64,000 nt of DNA, from contig NC_044918.1 in assembly GCF_003576645.1 (NCBI RefSeq), positions 24,557,239 through 24,621,238 on the forward strand, read 5' to 3'. The stretch is from Ipomoea triloba. Taxonomy: Eukaryota > Streptophyta > Magnoliopsida > Solanales > Convolvulaceae. Position 1 is the first letter of the stretch, and each line of letters starts with the position of its first letter. Of the stretch, positions 43,405-56,873 are shown one piece after another. The notes below the pieces were generated by a model. It was not told the origin of the DNA and made no database searches. It saw nothing but the letters and a program-made list of their open reading frames with translations. The position numbers and the translations under genes were made by a program.

Positions 43405-44600
43405 CTAGAGACTAAGGGACTCGGACGGTTGGTCGGAGTCCTGTAAAAGGAGTCGACACTCGGCCAACCGTGCCTCCTTGAAAAATGGAGTAAGAAAAGG
43501 TGCTATAAGGCGGTGGTTGTTTTGGTTGTCCGAAGTCCGGAAAAAGGAGTCGGCACTCGGTCAACCATGCCTCCTTGAGAAAAGGAGTGGAAAAGGTGCT
43601 ATAAGGCGGTGATTGTTTTGGTTGCCCGGAGTCCTGAAAAAGGAGTCGGCATTCGGTCAACTGCGCCTCCTTGAAAAAGGTAGTGAGAAAAGGTGCTATA
43701 AAGCAGTGGTTGTTTTGGTTGTCCGGAGTCTTGAAAAAGGAGTCGGCACTCGATCAACCGTGCCTCCTTGAAAAAAGGAGTGAGAAAAGGTGCTATAAGG
43801 CAGTGGTTGTTTTGGTTGTCCAGAGTCCTGAAAAAGGAGTCGGTACTCGGTCAACCGTGCCTCCTTGAGAAAAGGAGTGGGAAAAGGTGCTATAAGGCGG
43901 TGGTTGTTTTGATTGTTCGGCATCCTGAAAAAGGAGTCGGCACTCGGTCAACCGTGCCTCCTTGAGAAAATGAGTGGGAAAAGTAGCTACAAAGCGGTGG
44001 TTGTCCGGAGTCCTGAAAAAGGAGTCGGCACTCGGTCAACCGTGCCTCCTTGAGAAAAGGAGTGGGAAAAGTAGCTATAAAGCGGTGGTTTTCTGGAGTC
44101 CTGAAAAAGGAGTCGGCACTCGGTCAACCGTGCCTCCTTGAAGAATGGAGTGAGAATAGGTGCTATAAGGCGGTGGTTGTTTTGGTTGTCCGGAGTCCTG
44201 AAAAAAGGAGTCGGCACTCGGTCAACCGTGCCTCCTTGAAAAAAGGAGTGAGAAAAGGTGCTATAAGGCGGTGGTTATTTTGGTTGTCCGGAGTCCTGAA
44301 AAAGGAGTCGGCACTCGGTCAACCGTACCTCCTTGAGAAAAGGAGTGGGAAAAGGTGCTATAAGGTGGTGGTTGTTTTGGTTGTCCGGAGTCCTGAAAAA
44401 GGAGTCGCAACTCGGTCAATCGGTGCCCCCTTGAGAAAAGGAGTTGGCAAAAATACTTTGGTTTGTTAGGTTGATCGGAGTCCTGAAAAAGGAGTTGGCA
44501 CTCGGTTAACCGTGCCCCATTGAGAAAAGGAGTTAGCAAAAATACTTTGGTGTTAGGTTGATCGGATGCCTGAAAAAGGAGTTAGAAAAAACATTTTGGA
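43405..44600. repeat. Minisatellite, ~97-bp unit, about 12 copies
   Basis: Unit landmarks are GGAGTCCTGAAAAAGGAGTC, CACTCGGTCAACCGTGCCTC and GTGCTATAAGGCGGTGGTTG. Unit length varies a little, and open frames crossing it are by-products of the repeat. It probably lies in the untranslated part of the larger retroelement interrupted at 36268. Confidence 0.9.
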
Positions 44601-46220
44601 GTTAGGTTGATCGAAACTTGTAAAAGGAGTCGGCAAATTTTGATTCAGAAGTTAGCTATTGAGTTGATTTTGAGGCGAGGTGTTATACTTTCCTGCGCCA
44701 TGCTTCGCGAGACACAGAAAAGTGAGGGACTTATGATAGATACCCAACATGTATACCCCGGTCGGTACCACCTAATAGACAGTCGAGCCTCGGACTTGGC
44801 AGTCAGCACTCGGGACGTGACCTTTCGATTCCCTAACACCCTTACATAACCCCCAAATAATTACCCCTTTATTTACCCATTAGTTACTCACTTAAAATAC
44901 CCATTTATCACCCATTAATCCTATTATTATAACATACACATTACTACCCATAAAACCCATTGAATATGCATTAGTTGTGGGGAGCCTACACTACTCATCT
45001 TGTGATTATAAAACGGAGGTGAAAAGCAAAGAGAAGGGGAGGGTTCGAACGGGAGAAAAGAGAGGTAGCAAAACAGACATGTACCAAGATTCTATCAATA
45101 AAATAGTGAATTTCGGCTTGGCACCGCCCAAAAAGGCCCGTGGTTTTTACCCTTTCGGTTTCCACGTCAAAATTATTGTGTCTATTCTAGTCTTTATTTA
45201 TTTATTTTTTTACGTTGTGTTGGCCCGCCGAGTGACCACCCCGGGGTCACAAAACCATCAATGTTCAAAAAAACTCTTATTTGAATTGTTTGTGCATTTA
45301 GGTATAATTTCTCTTGCTCAAGGCAAAAATGATTAATTTTCATAAATTTTGGAAGGATTTAGGGATGGTGGGATCATAATTGCACAAAGGGGAAAGAAAG
45401 GCCGCCTATGTTCGAGCTTTATTTCAGAGGTGTACCGTACCAAGATTATTTGGCCGCACAAAGGGAGAACAGATTAACCAAAAAGCTACTTTCAAGAAAG
45501 GAGTGTTAAGAGCATCATAATTTTTTGTACAGGTCTCGTCCGTCCTTACAGGCCAGGTAGCCATTCAACTCTAGGGAAAGTGTCGACCACTCAAAGTCTA
45601 GCCATCATAATCCAGGTATTACTTTTCTTATGTATTAATTGGTCATTTTTTGGTGTATTATTGCTTTAATTTTGATTAAAATGACCAATTATGTGATAAT
45701 GTATGTAGAAGGAATTAATTGAGAGCATTTTTGTGTTCTAAGTTAAAAAGGGCAATTTGGAAAAGAAAATTAAAAAAAAAAAAAAAGAGCAAAAACAGGA
45801 TGGAAGTCAAAACGGTACCGTTAGCGGTCACGACCGTGAGGACCCTCGTCGAACAAATATCTGCATGCCAATCTTGCTATCATGCCCTTCGTTATGCATG
45901 TGACGATGTTCGTGACGAAGCTTAATCCGCAGCTTAAGTCCAAGGCTATAAATAGAAAGACGTACTGGGGAATCATTTGGAGATATAGGCATTAGATAAG
46001 ATTTAGGATTTTTAGAATTAGACTATATATTAGAATAGACAAATTTCCCTTTCATGTTTCTAGTCTTTAAAATCCTAGTTTGCAAATTACAATTCCAATT
46101 TCAATAGAAGTTCTAGCTAGTTTCAAGTTCAAGTTCTACATTTGAAACAAGGATTGAAGACTTTGATTTACAAGTTCATCTTCAAATAGATAAGTAATTT
46201 TAAATTTTTTTTTTGTTGCA
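44601..46220. other. LTR/leader-like sequence of an unassigned retroelement
   Basis: No gene. GGCTATAAATAGAAAG near 45943 is a convincing TATA box followed by leader-like sequence up to the CACTA insertion at 46221. Earlier stretches (44690-45270) are LTR-like but lack clear borders. Confidence 0.4.
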
Positions 46221-47166
46221 CACTACTACAAAAATAACATTCAACGTCGACCGTTTAACGTCGATTTTTATCAAAACCGACGTAAAAAAAAACAATAAAA
46301 TAATTTATAAGTTTTATAAAAACACTTTAAACGTCGGGTTTTTATAATAACCGACGTCGTAAATGAATTATTAAAAAATAAAAAATAAATAAATACCACA
46401 TACGATGTCGGTTTTATAAAAAACTGACGTCATATCCTATAACTAAATTTTAAATTTTTTTTATTATTAGTATATGACGTCGGTTATTTACAAAACCGAA
46501 GATATATATATATATATAAATTAATTTTAATTTTTAATAACTATAGCTAAATAATTTTTTAAAAATAATTATGAAACACCTACGACATCGGTTTTCTATA
46601 AAAACCGACGTCGTAGGTCTATTAATTTTTTTTTATAAAAAAATCAAAGTTATTTACAACTAATTTTATCGTATAACTAATTTTTTAATTTTTTTAGTAT
46701 TAGTATATGATGTCGGTTATTTACAAAATCGACGTTGTATATATAAATTAATTTTATTTTTAAATAATTATATCGAATTAATTTTAAAAAAAAATTATGA
46801 AACTCCTACGACGTCTTAGGTCTATTAAATAAAAAAAAAATTCAAAGTTTGGTGTCCATCATGTTTGACGTTGAACTTGTGACAAATACAACGCCCTTCT
46901 CTTGTTCATTAGTTTATATTTACAGCCTTCACAATTTAAACTCTTCACAGCCTTCACTTCTCTTCTTCCCTAACCCTACCACCGCCCTACAGCCACCATC
47001 TCCCCGCAACCGTACCTAGCCGTCGCCACCATAGCATTCTCTGCCGCCACAACAACCACCACGCACCTCCTCTCTTCTTCTTCTTCCCCTTATAGGTCTT
47101 CTTGCTAGCGAATTGAAGAACAGGTTTCCTCCTGGATGTTGTAGTGGCGAGGGTGTGGCTATCCTC

Positions 47167-47519
47167 TGTAAGAATTAAAACTGAATGAAGTACATAAAAC
47201 ATAGTATCTAACCTCCAGCCATAGCTTTAGAGTGATGTAGATTGTGTAATCACGGGACTACTGCAACAGAGTAACAGCACTGTTTCTCTCACTTTCACAA
47301 CCCTCTCTTTGATGGTGTAGAGAATGAATGATCAAGCAGTGAGAGGACCAAGGGCTCTATTTATACTAACCATATGCCATCAATATGGTAATGTATCCCT
47401 TCCCCATTATACTTCCAATCACCATTATTTACCTTAATTAACAGAAGCTGATATGGGAGTTATGCACCATATAATTATATTACCTATATTATAATAATCT
47501 AATATTGGTAAGTGTTACA
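47167..47519 (-). repeat. 3' LTR (353 bp)
   Basis: Near-identical to 52736-53098. Confidence 0.92.
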
Positions 47520-48894
47520 TTCTCCCACTTGGTGTAAAACTCCATAACCCTAAAAACCAGAAAACACCAACCATAGTGATATGTCCTCCTTAAAACGAGT
47601 AGCATCCATTATGATTAAATGCAAACTGATTTTGGGCACTTAATTTTTGGGAAACTTAATGAAACAAACCCTATGTTTATTTCAGGTCCAACTAAAGTAC
47701 ATTATCTCAATAAAATATAAAGGTGTACAAACTTAAATGAGATAAATGTCTGAAAGCAAAAGAATTTCATTAAAATTGAATACTGAATGTATATATACAA
47801 ATTACAAAGTGGGCGAAAGTCCAATTTCTTGAACTATGTCTTAAGTAGAGATCTCTTGATGTTAGCATAATGCTAACTATGTTCCATGACTAGTTTTATA
47901 ACTTAACTTAAGCACTACCTCTAATGCTAAGAGCTTGGAGTTGACACGTCTGTCACTCCCACTCATCAAAATAGCCAAAAGATAGTTTAGTCATAGAAGC
48001 ATTCCAACAACTTAGACAATAAACTAAAATTCTAAGTCTATAAACGTGGAATTTTAAATATACACCATAACTTCCCAAATAGCTTCAAGGTCCATTATAA
48101 GCTGAACATTATGAGTCTTACTTTTATGTCTTGCAAAATTGTCTTGAGCCTTACAAATCAAAATGGCCCATGATCAATTTTTGAAGAAACTAAAGACTCT
48201 ATTAAATTGCTAAAGACTTTATTTAAATAACAGTGTATCACAAGTTAAGTGTTTTTGTTCTAATAAACTCCTTAATATTGTTACAACATTTTCATAAATA
48301 TGTTGTACAACCAAATGTTCAATAATTTGAACTTATGAGTTTATATGAACAAATACAAGATTAATACTTGTGGAATCTCTTAATGGAGCATCTTAATGAT
48401 CTTTTTCTAAATGATCACTCCCACTGATTAAAATATTCAATTAATGATATACGTACTCAGAATTGATTTAACCAACTAAATAATGAAGATATAATTCCCC
48501 ACCATTAGTTGGGCATACTAAACAATCAATATTTGGTTCCAATCCAACTAAAGTAATAACGAATGAGGACATAACTCCCCACCATAGTTGGACATACTAA
48601 AATAATAAAATACACTTTTCAAAACCAAGTTGGAATTTGGCTCGAATATGTACATTTTATTCTTAGAAACCAAAAAAGGTATATCGAATATATCACGTAA
48701 CTTACTACAGTTAGTCCAAATAACCGAGCAAGATTCGCGAAATAATTAATAAAAGTGGTTAAATTTTGGGAAGTAACTAAATACATGTTTTGCCAATGCA
48801 AACCATGAAAACTTAGAAGTATAATTGAACTAAATTTATAAATTCTAAGATTGTGATAAAATTATTATCTAATGGGTTGAGGGATTTATTGACA

Positions 48895-50825
48895 TAAAAC
48901 TTGCCTGTAGGCTAAAGTTTTATTTCTATTAAATTCAATTAAAACCCTTATGATAAAATTTCATCTCAATTATTAAATAGACAGTAGAATTTAGAGACAT
49001 AAAACTTGCCTGTGGGCTAAAGTTTTACTCAATTAGATCCAACTGAAATTTTATGATGAAACAATTATCAAATGAGTTGAAGAATCAAGTGATATATGAC
49101 TTGCCTGTAGGCTAAAGTTTTAATCAACGAGATTTATTACAACTATTATGATAAAACTTAAGAAATCATGTTCCTTTTCTTAATCCCTGTGGGTAATTAA
49201 GAAATATGATCTAAAGTTTGCATCATAAAATTAAACTTTATGATAGATATTGAAATTATTTACAAATAACCATAAAATAAATAAATTTATTATTTCTATC
49301 ATTACTGATAAAACTACTAAACTACATTCCGATACATAATTGCCTGTGGGCTAAATTATGATCATAGTCTAATATTTAATCCTAATTAATCATACAAATA
49401 TAACGAAATTGCCTGTGGGCTAAATTCCATCATATTAAATACAATTAATCACAAATGATTTATCTAAAACTTTTTGTGATCAAGATAAACTGCTCAATAT
49501 ATAATTTTAATTGATTAAAGGATGTTGTGGCTACTCCCCAACCAAATTAAAAATTATAAGATCACTAGACAATTATCAATTCATTGCCTAACCTTTATGT
49601 GATTCAAACTTAAGAGAAAGCAGTAAATTAAAGATGCTATTGCTATTCTTTAATGAACTGAAATCAAATCACATAGGCAAGGAATAAATAAATAAAAAAA
49701 TAAATAAAATTTAACAAACAGATTATACCATATCGTGGTGGGAAAATCCAAATATATGATATTTAAGGGGACTAGTGGCACTAGATGTTCTTAAGTCTTG
49801 GCCATAAAATTAGTATGCCTCTTCAATTCATATGCACTCAATGTATAATTGTTTGGGGGTATAAACCTAAAAGAAATTGTAGGGTATACACCAAAATTAC
49901 ATGGTTCACCTATGATTAAAGATTAAATGGATGAACTAAAACAACGGTCGAAAAGTACTAAGTTCAAGTACTACCGTAACTAAAGTTTATGCATAAGTCC
50001 AACTTAATTAGGAACTAATATAATTCCATCCTAAATTTATGCATTGCTAAAGGCATAATAGTAAAAAATATTTTGCATAAGAAAATATTATGCGTTAGAC
50101 AAATTAATATGCATAAAATTAGACATTTAGCTCATATATTCTAAACAAATCGCATAACTTAAGACAATTTAATTTTAATATGAGCTTTCAAGCATAAACT
50201 TAATATTCAAACTCTAATGAGACCAAACCAAAGAGACCCAAATATTTGAATAGTAAAGTAATGTTAAAACCACTAACTGTAGAAACATTCTCGGATATAA
50301 TTTTGAAACTTAATAAAAAATTTAAAGTCCGAAAAATGCCAAGAATATTTTCTTGACTGGAACATTGTCACATAAACGTAATTGGAAACAATTAAGGATT
50401 TATAACTGAATACCATATGGTTTCATTAATTAAAATATTTGATGGTAATAATCAACATTATAACTACCATTAATATTTAACAATGACAACCAAATTATGG
50501 TAAGACACCTTCTTAATGTTTCCATATTTGTAAAGATACCATATGTGACTAGTCCAAATAAGCGGTTAACTTAAGGCTTGGTGAGGATTTTTAAGACACA
50601 TAAAAGAGAGAGATGGTAACTAAAGTACATAATATTACCAAAACTGAATGGTGGAAACGGAATGGGTACGGTTTGGGTAAGGTTTATCCACCCTTAATGA
50701 CAAAACTACCAAGCTATATGCCGATGCATAATCCCAGTGGGCAAATTATGATCATAGTTTAGTATTTTATCATAATTAACCCTTTAAATATAACAAAATT
50801 GTCTGTGGGCTAAATTTCGTTATAT
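48895..50825. repeat. Dispersed TGCCTGTGGGCTAAA words
   Basis: Copies near 48903, 49009, 49102, 49341, 49410 and 50803, plus a weaker one at 50735, separated by 70 to over 1,000 bp. Most are followed by a T-rich or ATT sequence. Not a tandem array. Confidence 0.7.
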
Positions 50826-51999
50826 AAAGCAGAGTTAACTACAAGATTTCTTGCCTAAACTTTATGTGATTAATCCTTAATATGTAATTTAAGTAAATTA
50901 AAGATGCTGTGGCTACTCTTTAGTTGACCAAAACTGAACATAATCACAATGACAAGGGTATTTAAAGCCTAATCAAACAAATTAAACCAAAACATGATAG
51001 ACAATCCTTAGGTATACTCCCAGGAAAGTTGGTTGGTGCTAAGGCTTCATTAAAAACCAACTCCTTAGACAGAGTAGCGTCGCAAGGGGATTAGTAGCAA
51101 TATGGCGGTTTTAGCCAACAAGGCGTTTTAAGCCAGGGCCAGGGAACTAGTATTCCTCCCCAAGAAACTTCCCTAAATCATGTGTTCTCATACTTGAAGT
51201 AAAATCGTTTGGTTGATCTAAGAATATATATTCACCTAAGGATAAGGCTTTAAATAGGGTGAACTATTTTTTAAGATGTTTTAATGTGCTTGAAATAGCA
51301 CAAGAGGAGTAAGAATGAAAGAGTACAATAATATGCTTAATCTATCCTTAAAAGGCACTAAATTCACCTAAAAGGCACTATAACATGCATAATAAACATA
51401 CAATTCAGTCCTATGAGGCTCTAAATCTTTCCTTAAAGAACATGCTTTTCTAAAGGCATAATTATAACAGTCAAACAATTATTGCATATAAAGATACATA
51501 GCATGCTCAGATTATGCATATTATTAACTCATACTTCATAATTAAATTGCAATACTTAAGGCAATTTAATATAATTCTCAATATATTAAATTAAAATTCA
51601 AATCACAAATGTAAACTTAATATTTGCTCAAAATTGAATATAATTTAATAAAGAATTAAATTGAATAATTAAAGATAGAAGAAGTTCAAATATGATGTAG
51701 GAAAATACTTAAACAAGCCCAAGAATAAAATAGGCCCAATTTAAAGCAAGACTAAATGCTCTAAAATAAACTAAATAAGCCCATTTTAATTGTTGACTAG
51801 GCTAGCGGAAATGGGCCTAACCAGAACATTAAGCATCTTTTTTTTTTTTTTAGGTATAATGGGCTTGGCTTAATTGGGCCAAACCCAAACCAATATAATT
51901 TCCTTTCATCATTGTTCTTCTACTTCAATTAGCCATAACCCAAGTATGCCAAATCCAGCCCAACAAATATGATCCAGCATATATCTACTTAATAAATTA

Positions 52000-52270
52000 A
52001 AACCTAGCTGCCAAATACTGTTATGCATTCTATTTGCGCAGTCAGACAAAAGAGAAACGGAAGCAATTGAATAGAAAGTAGCCAGCGAGAGAGAGAGTCG
52101 CGGAGGAAGGGCCGGTCAGCGCCACCGCCGTCCTCGCTCGCCACCGCCACTGGCCACCGCCGCTGGCCACGCTCACCACCGCCAGCAGACGCCTCCGCCG
52201 ATGGAAGCCGCTGCCAGCAGACGCCATCGCCACCGCCGACGCCAAGCCGATATCGGAGACGCATCGACAT
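52000..52270. other. GC-rich island inside the LARD-like element
   Basis: GCCACCGCC-rich DNA (about 52110-52250) in an otherwise AT-rich element. The 88-aa minus-strand frame is low-complexity and I do not support it as a gene. It may be a captured host exon or 5' leader. Confidence 0.35.
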
Positions 52271-52735
52271 GTCTCCCGTGGTCGTGAATTAATTTTGCAG
52301 TAGGTATATATTTATTTATTTTATTTCATATTCATATGTATATAAGCTTAAAAGGATACATATACTTCTCCGGTGAACATGAGCAGAATGGCAGTAGATT
52401 TATTTTATTTTTATTTTTATTTCGAAATTATGCCTTTATATTTTGAAAAAATTACTAAAAAAAATTTTGGATAAATATTATGTAGGTATATACACATATG
52501 AAATCTAGATATAAATGTATATGTGGATACGGAAAAAAATTTCTACGTAATATGCAAATATTGAGCAGAAATTTGCTTTTAGATGTATACATATATTAAA
52601 TCCAAATATATATGTATTGTAAAAGCAAAGCACAAATATATGTATGCATTTAACAGAATAATAAAATTCATATTTCACACAAATCCAAATTAACAATCAC
52701 AACTAGGCAGAGATTATATTTGCTCTGATACCAAC

Positions 52736-53098
52736 TGTAAGAATTAAAACTGAATGAAGTACATAAAACATAGGATCTAACCTCCAGTCATAGCTTTAGA
52801 GTGATGTAGATTGTGTAATCACGGGACTACTGCAACAGAGTAACAGCACTGTTTCTCTCTGTTTCTCTCACTTTCTCAACCCTCTCTTTGATGGTGTAGA
52901 GAATGAATGATCAAGCAGTGAGAGGACCAAGGGCTCTATTTATACTAACCATATGCCATCAATATGGTAATGTATCCCTTCCCCATTATACTTCCAATCA
53001 CCATTATTTACCTTAATTAACAGAAGCTGATATGGGAGTTATGCACCATATAATTATATTACCTATATTATAATAATCTAATATTGGTAAGTGTTACA
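52736..53098 (-). repeat. 5' LTR (363 bp)
   Basis: Contains an extra CTGTTTCTCT near 52850 compared with the 3' LTR. Confidence 0.92.
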
Positions 53099-53676
53099 TC
53101 CTCAAGTATACATGTTTGCCGGCGAAGATGAGTCGCTACTGGTCTAGCGACATGCTTCCTTCTCCGGATCTTTTCAGAAGAGCTCTCTGGCTCGATAAAG
53201 AAGTGCACAGGTAATTAGAAACTCGTAAAACTCAAATATATGTTTTGTTTTCTGGGATTGTTTGTGTGTTCAGATCTGAAGTGGACGGTTGTGGTTAGTG
53301 CAGCGTGGAGTCCTGAAGACGTAGTACCGACACCGGATAGTTGTGGAGCGTCTGATTCTTATGGATGAGATTAGCTTCTATGGAGCGTCTGATTCTTATG
53401 GATGAGATTAGCTTCTCTCTGGCTACTAAAGACATATTAGCGTCAAATTCTTAGCGTTAAAAAACCAACGTCATATCTATTTTTATAAAAAAACCCAGGT
53501 CGTATATCTATTTTTTTTAAGAGATACAACGTCGATTTTTTAAAAAACTGACGTTGTATCTTAATTAAACATCAATTTTAAAAAATTGATGTCGTATCAT
53601 TTATTTACTACGTCAGCGAGAACAACGTCACAAAATAACCGACGTTATATGTAGAAAATAACCGATTACTCATCAT

Positions 53677-56600
53677 GGTTTTGACGATCTTGTCTCTTCT
53701 AGTTGGAACGCACCGGCTTTTGGAGGTGGTCTGAGAGCATTTGCTTTTAAACTAAAAAGATTAAAGCTTGCACTTCGGGAATGGAATCGAAATGTGTTTG
53801 GAAATGTTTTTGATAAGGTTCGTTCGGCTGAAGTTGCGACGGCAGAGGCCGAATCACGATTTGATATAGATGCTACCCCGGAGAATCGAGAACACTTGGC
53901 AAGACAACAAGCAAATTTATTGCTAGCCTTAAGACAAGAAGAAATTTTCTGGAAGCAAAAAGCAAGGGTGAAATGGCTTAGTGAAGGAGATGCCAACACT
54001 AGATTCTTTCATAACTCGGTCCGGGATCGTCACAAGAGACAGAGAATTAGCTTCATCCGAAGTTCAAATGGAGATTTTATTTTTGAACAGGAGCTAATCA
54101 AATCTGAAGCTGTTTCTTTCTTTTCTAAATTATACTCAGAAGAACCATGCTGAGATGTAGATGCATTCATAGCAAACATCCAGCCTTCTGTTTCAGACTT
54201 GGAGAATGCCACTCTTACAGCTGCTATCACAAACCAGGAAGTAAAAGAAGCAGTCTGGGCCCTAGACCCGGACAGCGCTGCAGGGCCCGATGGTTACTCC
54301 GGTTCCTTTTTCAGACACTGTTGGCACATTATTGAAGATGATCTTTACATGGCAGTGCTAGATTTCTTTGCGGGTGTTCCAGTACCACAATCTATAGGTA
54401 GTGCCCAAATAATGCTAATCCCAAAAAAATCGAATCCAGATTCTTTTGCAGACTTTAGACCCATTTGTCTTTGCACCTTTATCAGCAAGGTTTTTACCCA
54501 TATCATCATGACACGGATAAAAAATTTGCTTCCCAAGTTGATCTCAAGGGAGCAAACTGCCTTTGTAAGTGGCCGAAGCATTCAAGATAATGTGCTTTTA
54601 GCACACGAGTTAATCCACTACATTAATAAGAAATGTAGAGGATCTAATGTTGCAGTGAAACTAGACATGATGAAGGCATTTGATAGAGTGGCATGGCTAT
54701 TCCTTCGGGCAATTTTGTTGAAGTTTGGGTTTGACCTGCAGTTTGTTAACTTGATTTTGAACAATCTAGCTTCAACTCGTCTGTCTATTTTGGTTAATGG
54801 AGTGAGCTGCGGTTATTTCCCTCCAACTCGAGGAGTCAAGCAAGGCGACCCCCTCTCGCCAATTCTTTTCATTATTGTCTCAGAGGCTCTGTCTAGTGCA
54901 CTGATAAGGGAGGTTGGCTCAGGTTTAATCTCTCCATACTATACTTGCCCGAGTCTTCCTACCATTTCTCACCTTGCTTTTGCAGATGATCTCCTGATTT
55001 TCACAAATGGAGGAAAGACCTCTCTCAAAAGGCTATCCACAGTTCTCTCACGCTATCAATTGGCATCTGGGCAACGAATAAATTATCAAAAGAGTTTTTT
55101 TGTGACAGCAAAGCGCTGCCCAGCAAATCGTCTCCGAACAATGGAAAGAACTTTAAGCATGAAATCCTCCACCCTACCATTCAGATACTTGGGAGTCAAC
55201 CTCTTTAAAGGAAGAAATTTGGCAATTTACTACCAGATTATTCAAGAGAAAATTGATCACAGTCTTCAAGGTTGGCAAAGAAAATTCTTATCTCCGGGAG
55301 GGAGATTAACACTAATCAAACATGTGTTGATGTCCATTCCGGTGTACTCCTTGGCAGTAGTACAGCTACCGTGTAAAATAGTACTCGAGATAGAACGACG
55401 CCTTGCTAGATTTTTCTGGGGCACCAATGACAACCGCAACAAGTATCATTGGACTTCTTGGAGCAAGGTATGTTATCCAGTAGATGAGGGAGGTTTGGGA
55501 ATTAGATCGGTGACGGCAATTCAGCAGGCTTTTGCTTCCCGTCTTTGGTTTAAGTTTCGATCATCCGACTCGATTTGGAGTAGCTTTATGAGACATAGAT
55601 ATCCGGGCCCTATCTTTGATGCTCGACCATCTGACTCCCATATCTGGAAAAGAATGATAAAAATTGCAGATGAAGCAGAGGATTGTATGAGGGACTCCTC
55701 AAATGGTCTAATCTGGACTCCTTCGAGCAATGGGGAACATTCCATTGCTTCGGCATACAATTTCTTCCGCCCGAAAGCAAGTAGAACTCTATCAGCGCAG
55801 TGTTTTTGGAACCGCAACATACCAGTGAAAATATCAATCTTTATGTGGAGACTATTTAGACGTGCTCTTCCATTCCCAGAAGCTTTGCTACGTTTCGGTC
55901 TCAACCTGATCACGGTATGCCCTTTCTACTGGAATTCAAATATTTCAATGGAACACTATTTTCTCTCATGTGAAGTTGCTAAGGCTGTTTGGCACCATTT
56001 TGGCTCAATTTTTGGTATTGCATTGAGTCAAGTCACGTCCATTCGCTCCATTTGCCATACTTGGTGGATACATTCGAATGGTGGCTCTGCTGTTCATATT
56101 TTCAATGGGATTTTGCCTAGCTTCATTCTATGGGAATTATGGACAGCATATAATTCAGCTATTTTTGACGAGGTCAAAGTGACTAGTTTGCAATTAATCA
56201 AGAGCATCAAACGCCATCTTTTTTACATGTCGATCGCTAGCCCACTTTCTTTTTTGAAATCCATCGACTCCTTACTGCTGTCTGAAGGCCTAATTGCTAC
56301 TTTCGCTCCCAAGAAAAGATCTATTATTTCATGGATTAAGTGGCTTAGGCCACCTATTGGACGATTAAAGCTCAACACCGATGCAGCCTTTTCTTCATTG
56401 AGAAGTGCAGGAGGAGCCTGCTTACGTGACTCCAGTGGAACTCTTATAGCTGCCTTGGGCTTCCCTATTGCTGCATCATCTGCACTGGAGGCAGAGACTT
56501 TTGCTTTGGATTTTTCCCTCCGTTGGTGTGATCTTACGGCTAAATGGCCCCAGTATATTGAGGTTGATTCTAAATTCCTGGCTTCTCTCATTTCTTCTCC

Positions 56601-56865
56601 AGCTTCTCAGATTCCATGGCGGATTCGAGATGCAATCGCTCGCATTAAGGAATATCTTGCTTTCAACAATTCTACGATTTCTCATGTCTACCGTGAAGCA
56701 AATTCTACTGCTGATGCACTAGCTTCTTTTGGCCTCTCTTGCACCGAACCTACTGTTTTCTTCTCTTTCGATTTGGTGCCGGAATCGGTTCTCTCTTCTT
56801 TTTGTATGATCTTAGGGGTTTTTCAGCTCCTAGACGCTTATATCAATAAAATTTTGGCTTATTAA
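53677..56865 (+). pseudogene. LINE ORF2: reverse transcriptase and RNase H, one stop codon
   Basis: The frame runs from GFDDLVSSSWNAPAFGGGLR through FWKQKARVKWLSEGDANTRF to a single in-frame TGA at 54151-54153, then continues in the same frame for about 900 codons to the TAA at 56863. RT motifs: AGPDGYSGSF, FRPICLC, LDMMKAFDRV (motif A), GVKQGDPLSPILF, and FADDLLIF near 54980 (FADD in place of YADD). A zinc-binding RT region (FWNRNIPVKISIFMWRLFRR) precedes an RNase H domain with LNTDAAFSS, LEAETFAL, EVDSKFLA and STADALASFG, so all four acidic positions are present. Apart from the 5' truncation and the stop it is well preserved. Confidence 0.9.
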
Positions 56866-56873
56866 AAAAAAAA
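53677..56873 (+). mobile_element. 5'-truncated L1-type LINE
   Basis: Begins inside ORF2 and ends with an A-run (56864-56873) after the ORF2 stop. It lies inside the right part of the CACTA element, only about 30 bp from its terminus. The endonuclease domain and ORF1 are missing. No clear TSD was found. Confidence 0.85.

Larger units (their letters stand above)
47167..53098 (-). mobile_element. Large non-coding LTR retrotransposon (LARD-like), young
   Basis: LTRs 47167-47519 and 52736-53098, minus strand, begin TGTAACACTTACC and end AATTCTTACA. Exact TSD TCCTC (47162-47166 and 53099-53103). The primer-binding site TGGTATCAGAGC (initiator tRNA-Met) lies next to the 5' LTR at about 52722-52733. 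A polypurine-type CCAAGTGGGAGA abuts the 3' LTR. The 5.2-kb interior has no gag-pol, only AT-rich DNA with recurring TGCCTGTGGGCTAAA words. LTRs differ by a 10-bp duplication and a few bases. Confidence 0.93.

Noticed and set aside
43412..44539. Several 65-139-aa frames in both directions
   Set aside because: Periodic by-products of the 97-bp minisatellite.
42420..44600. CRISPR-like array
   Set aside because: Repeats are adjacent and unspaced in a plant retroelement; they form a minisatellite.
52004..52270. 88-aa GC-rich frame as a host gene
   Set aside because: Low-complexity translation inside a non-coding LTR element; no domain seen.
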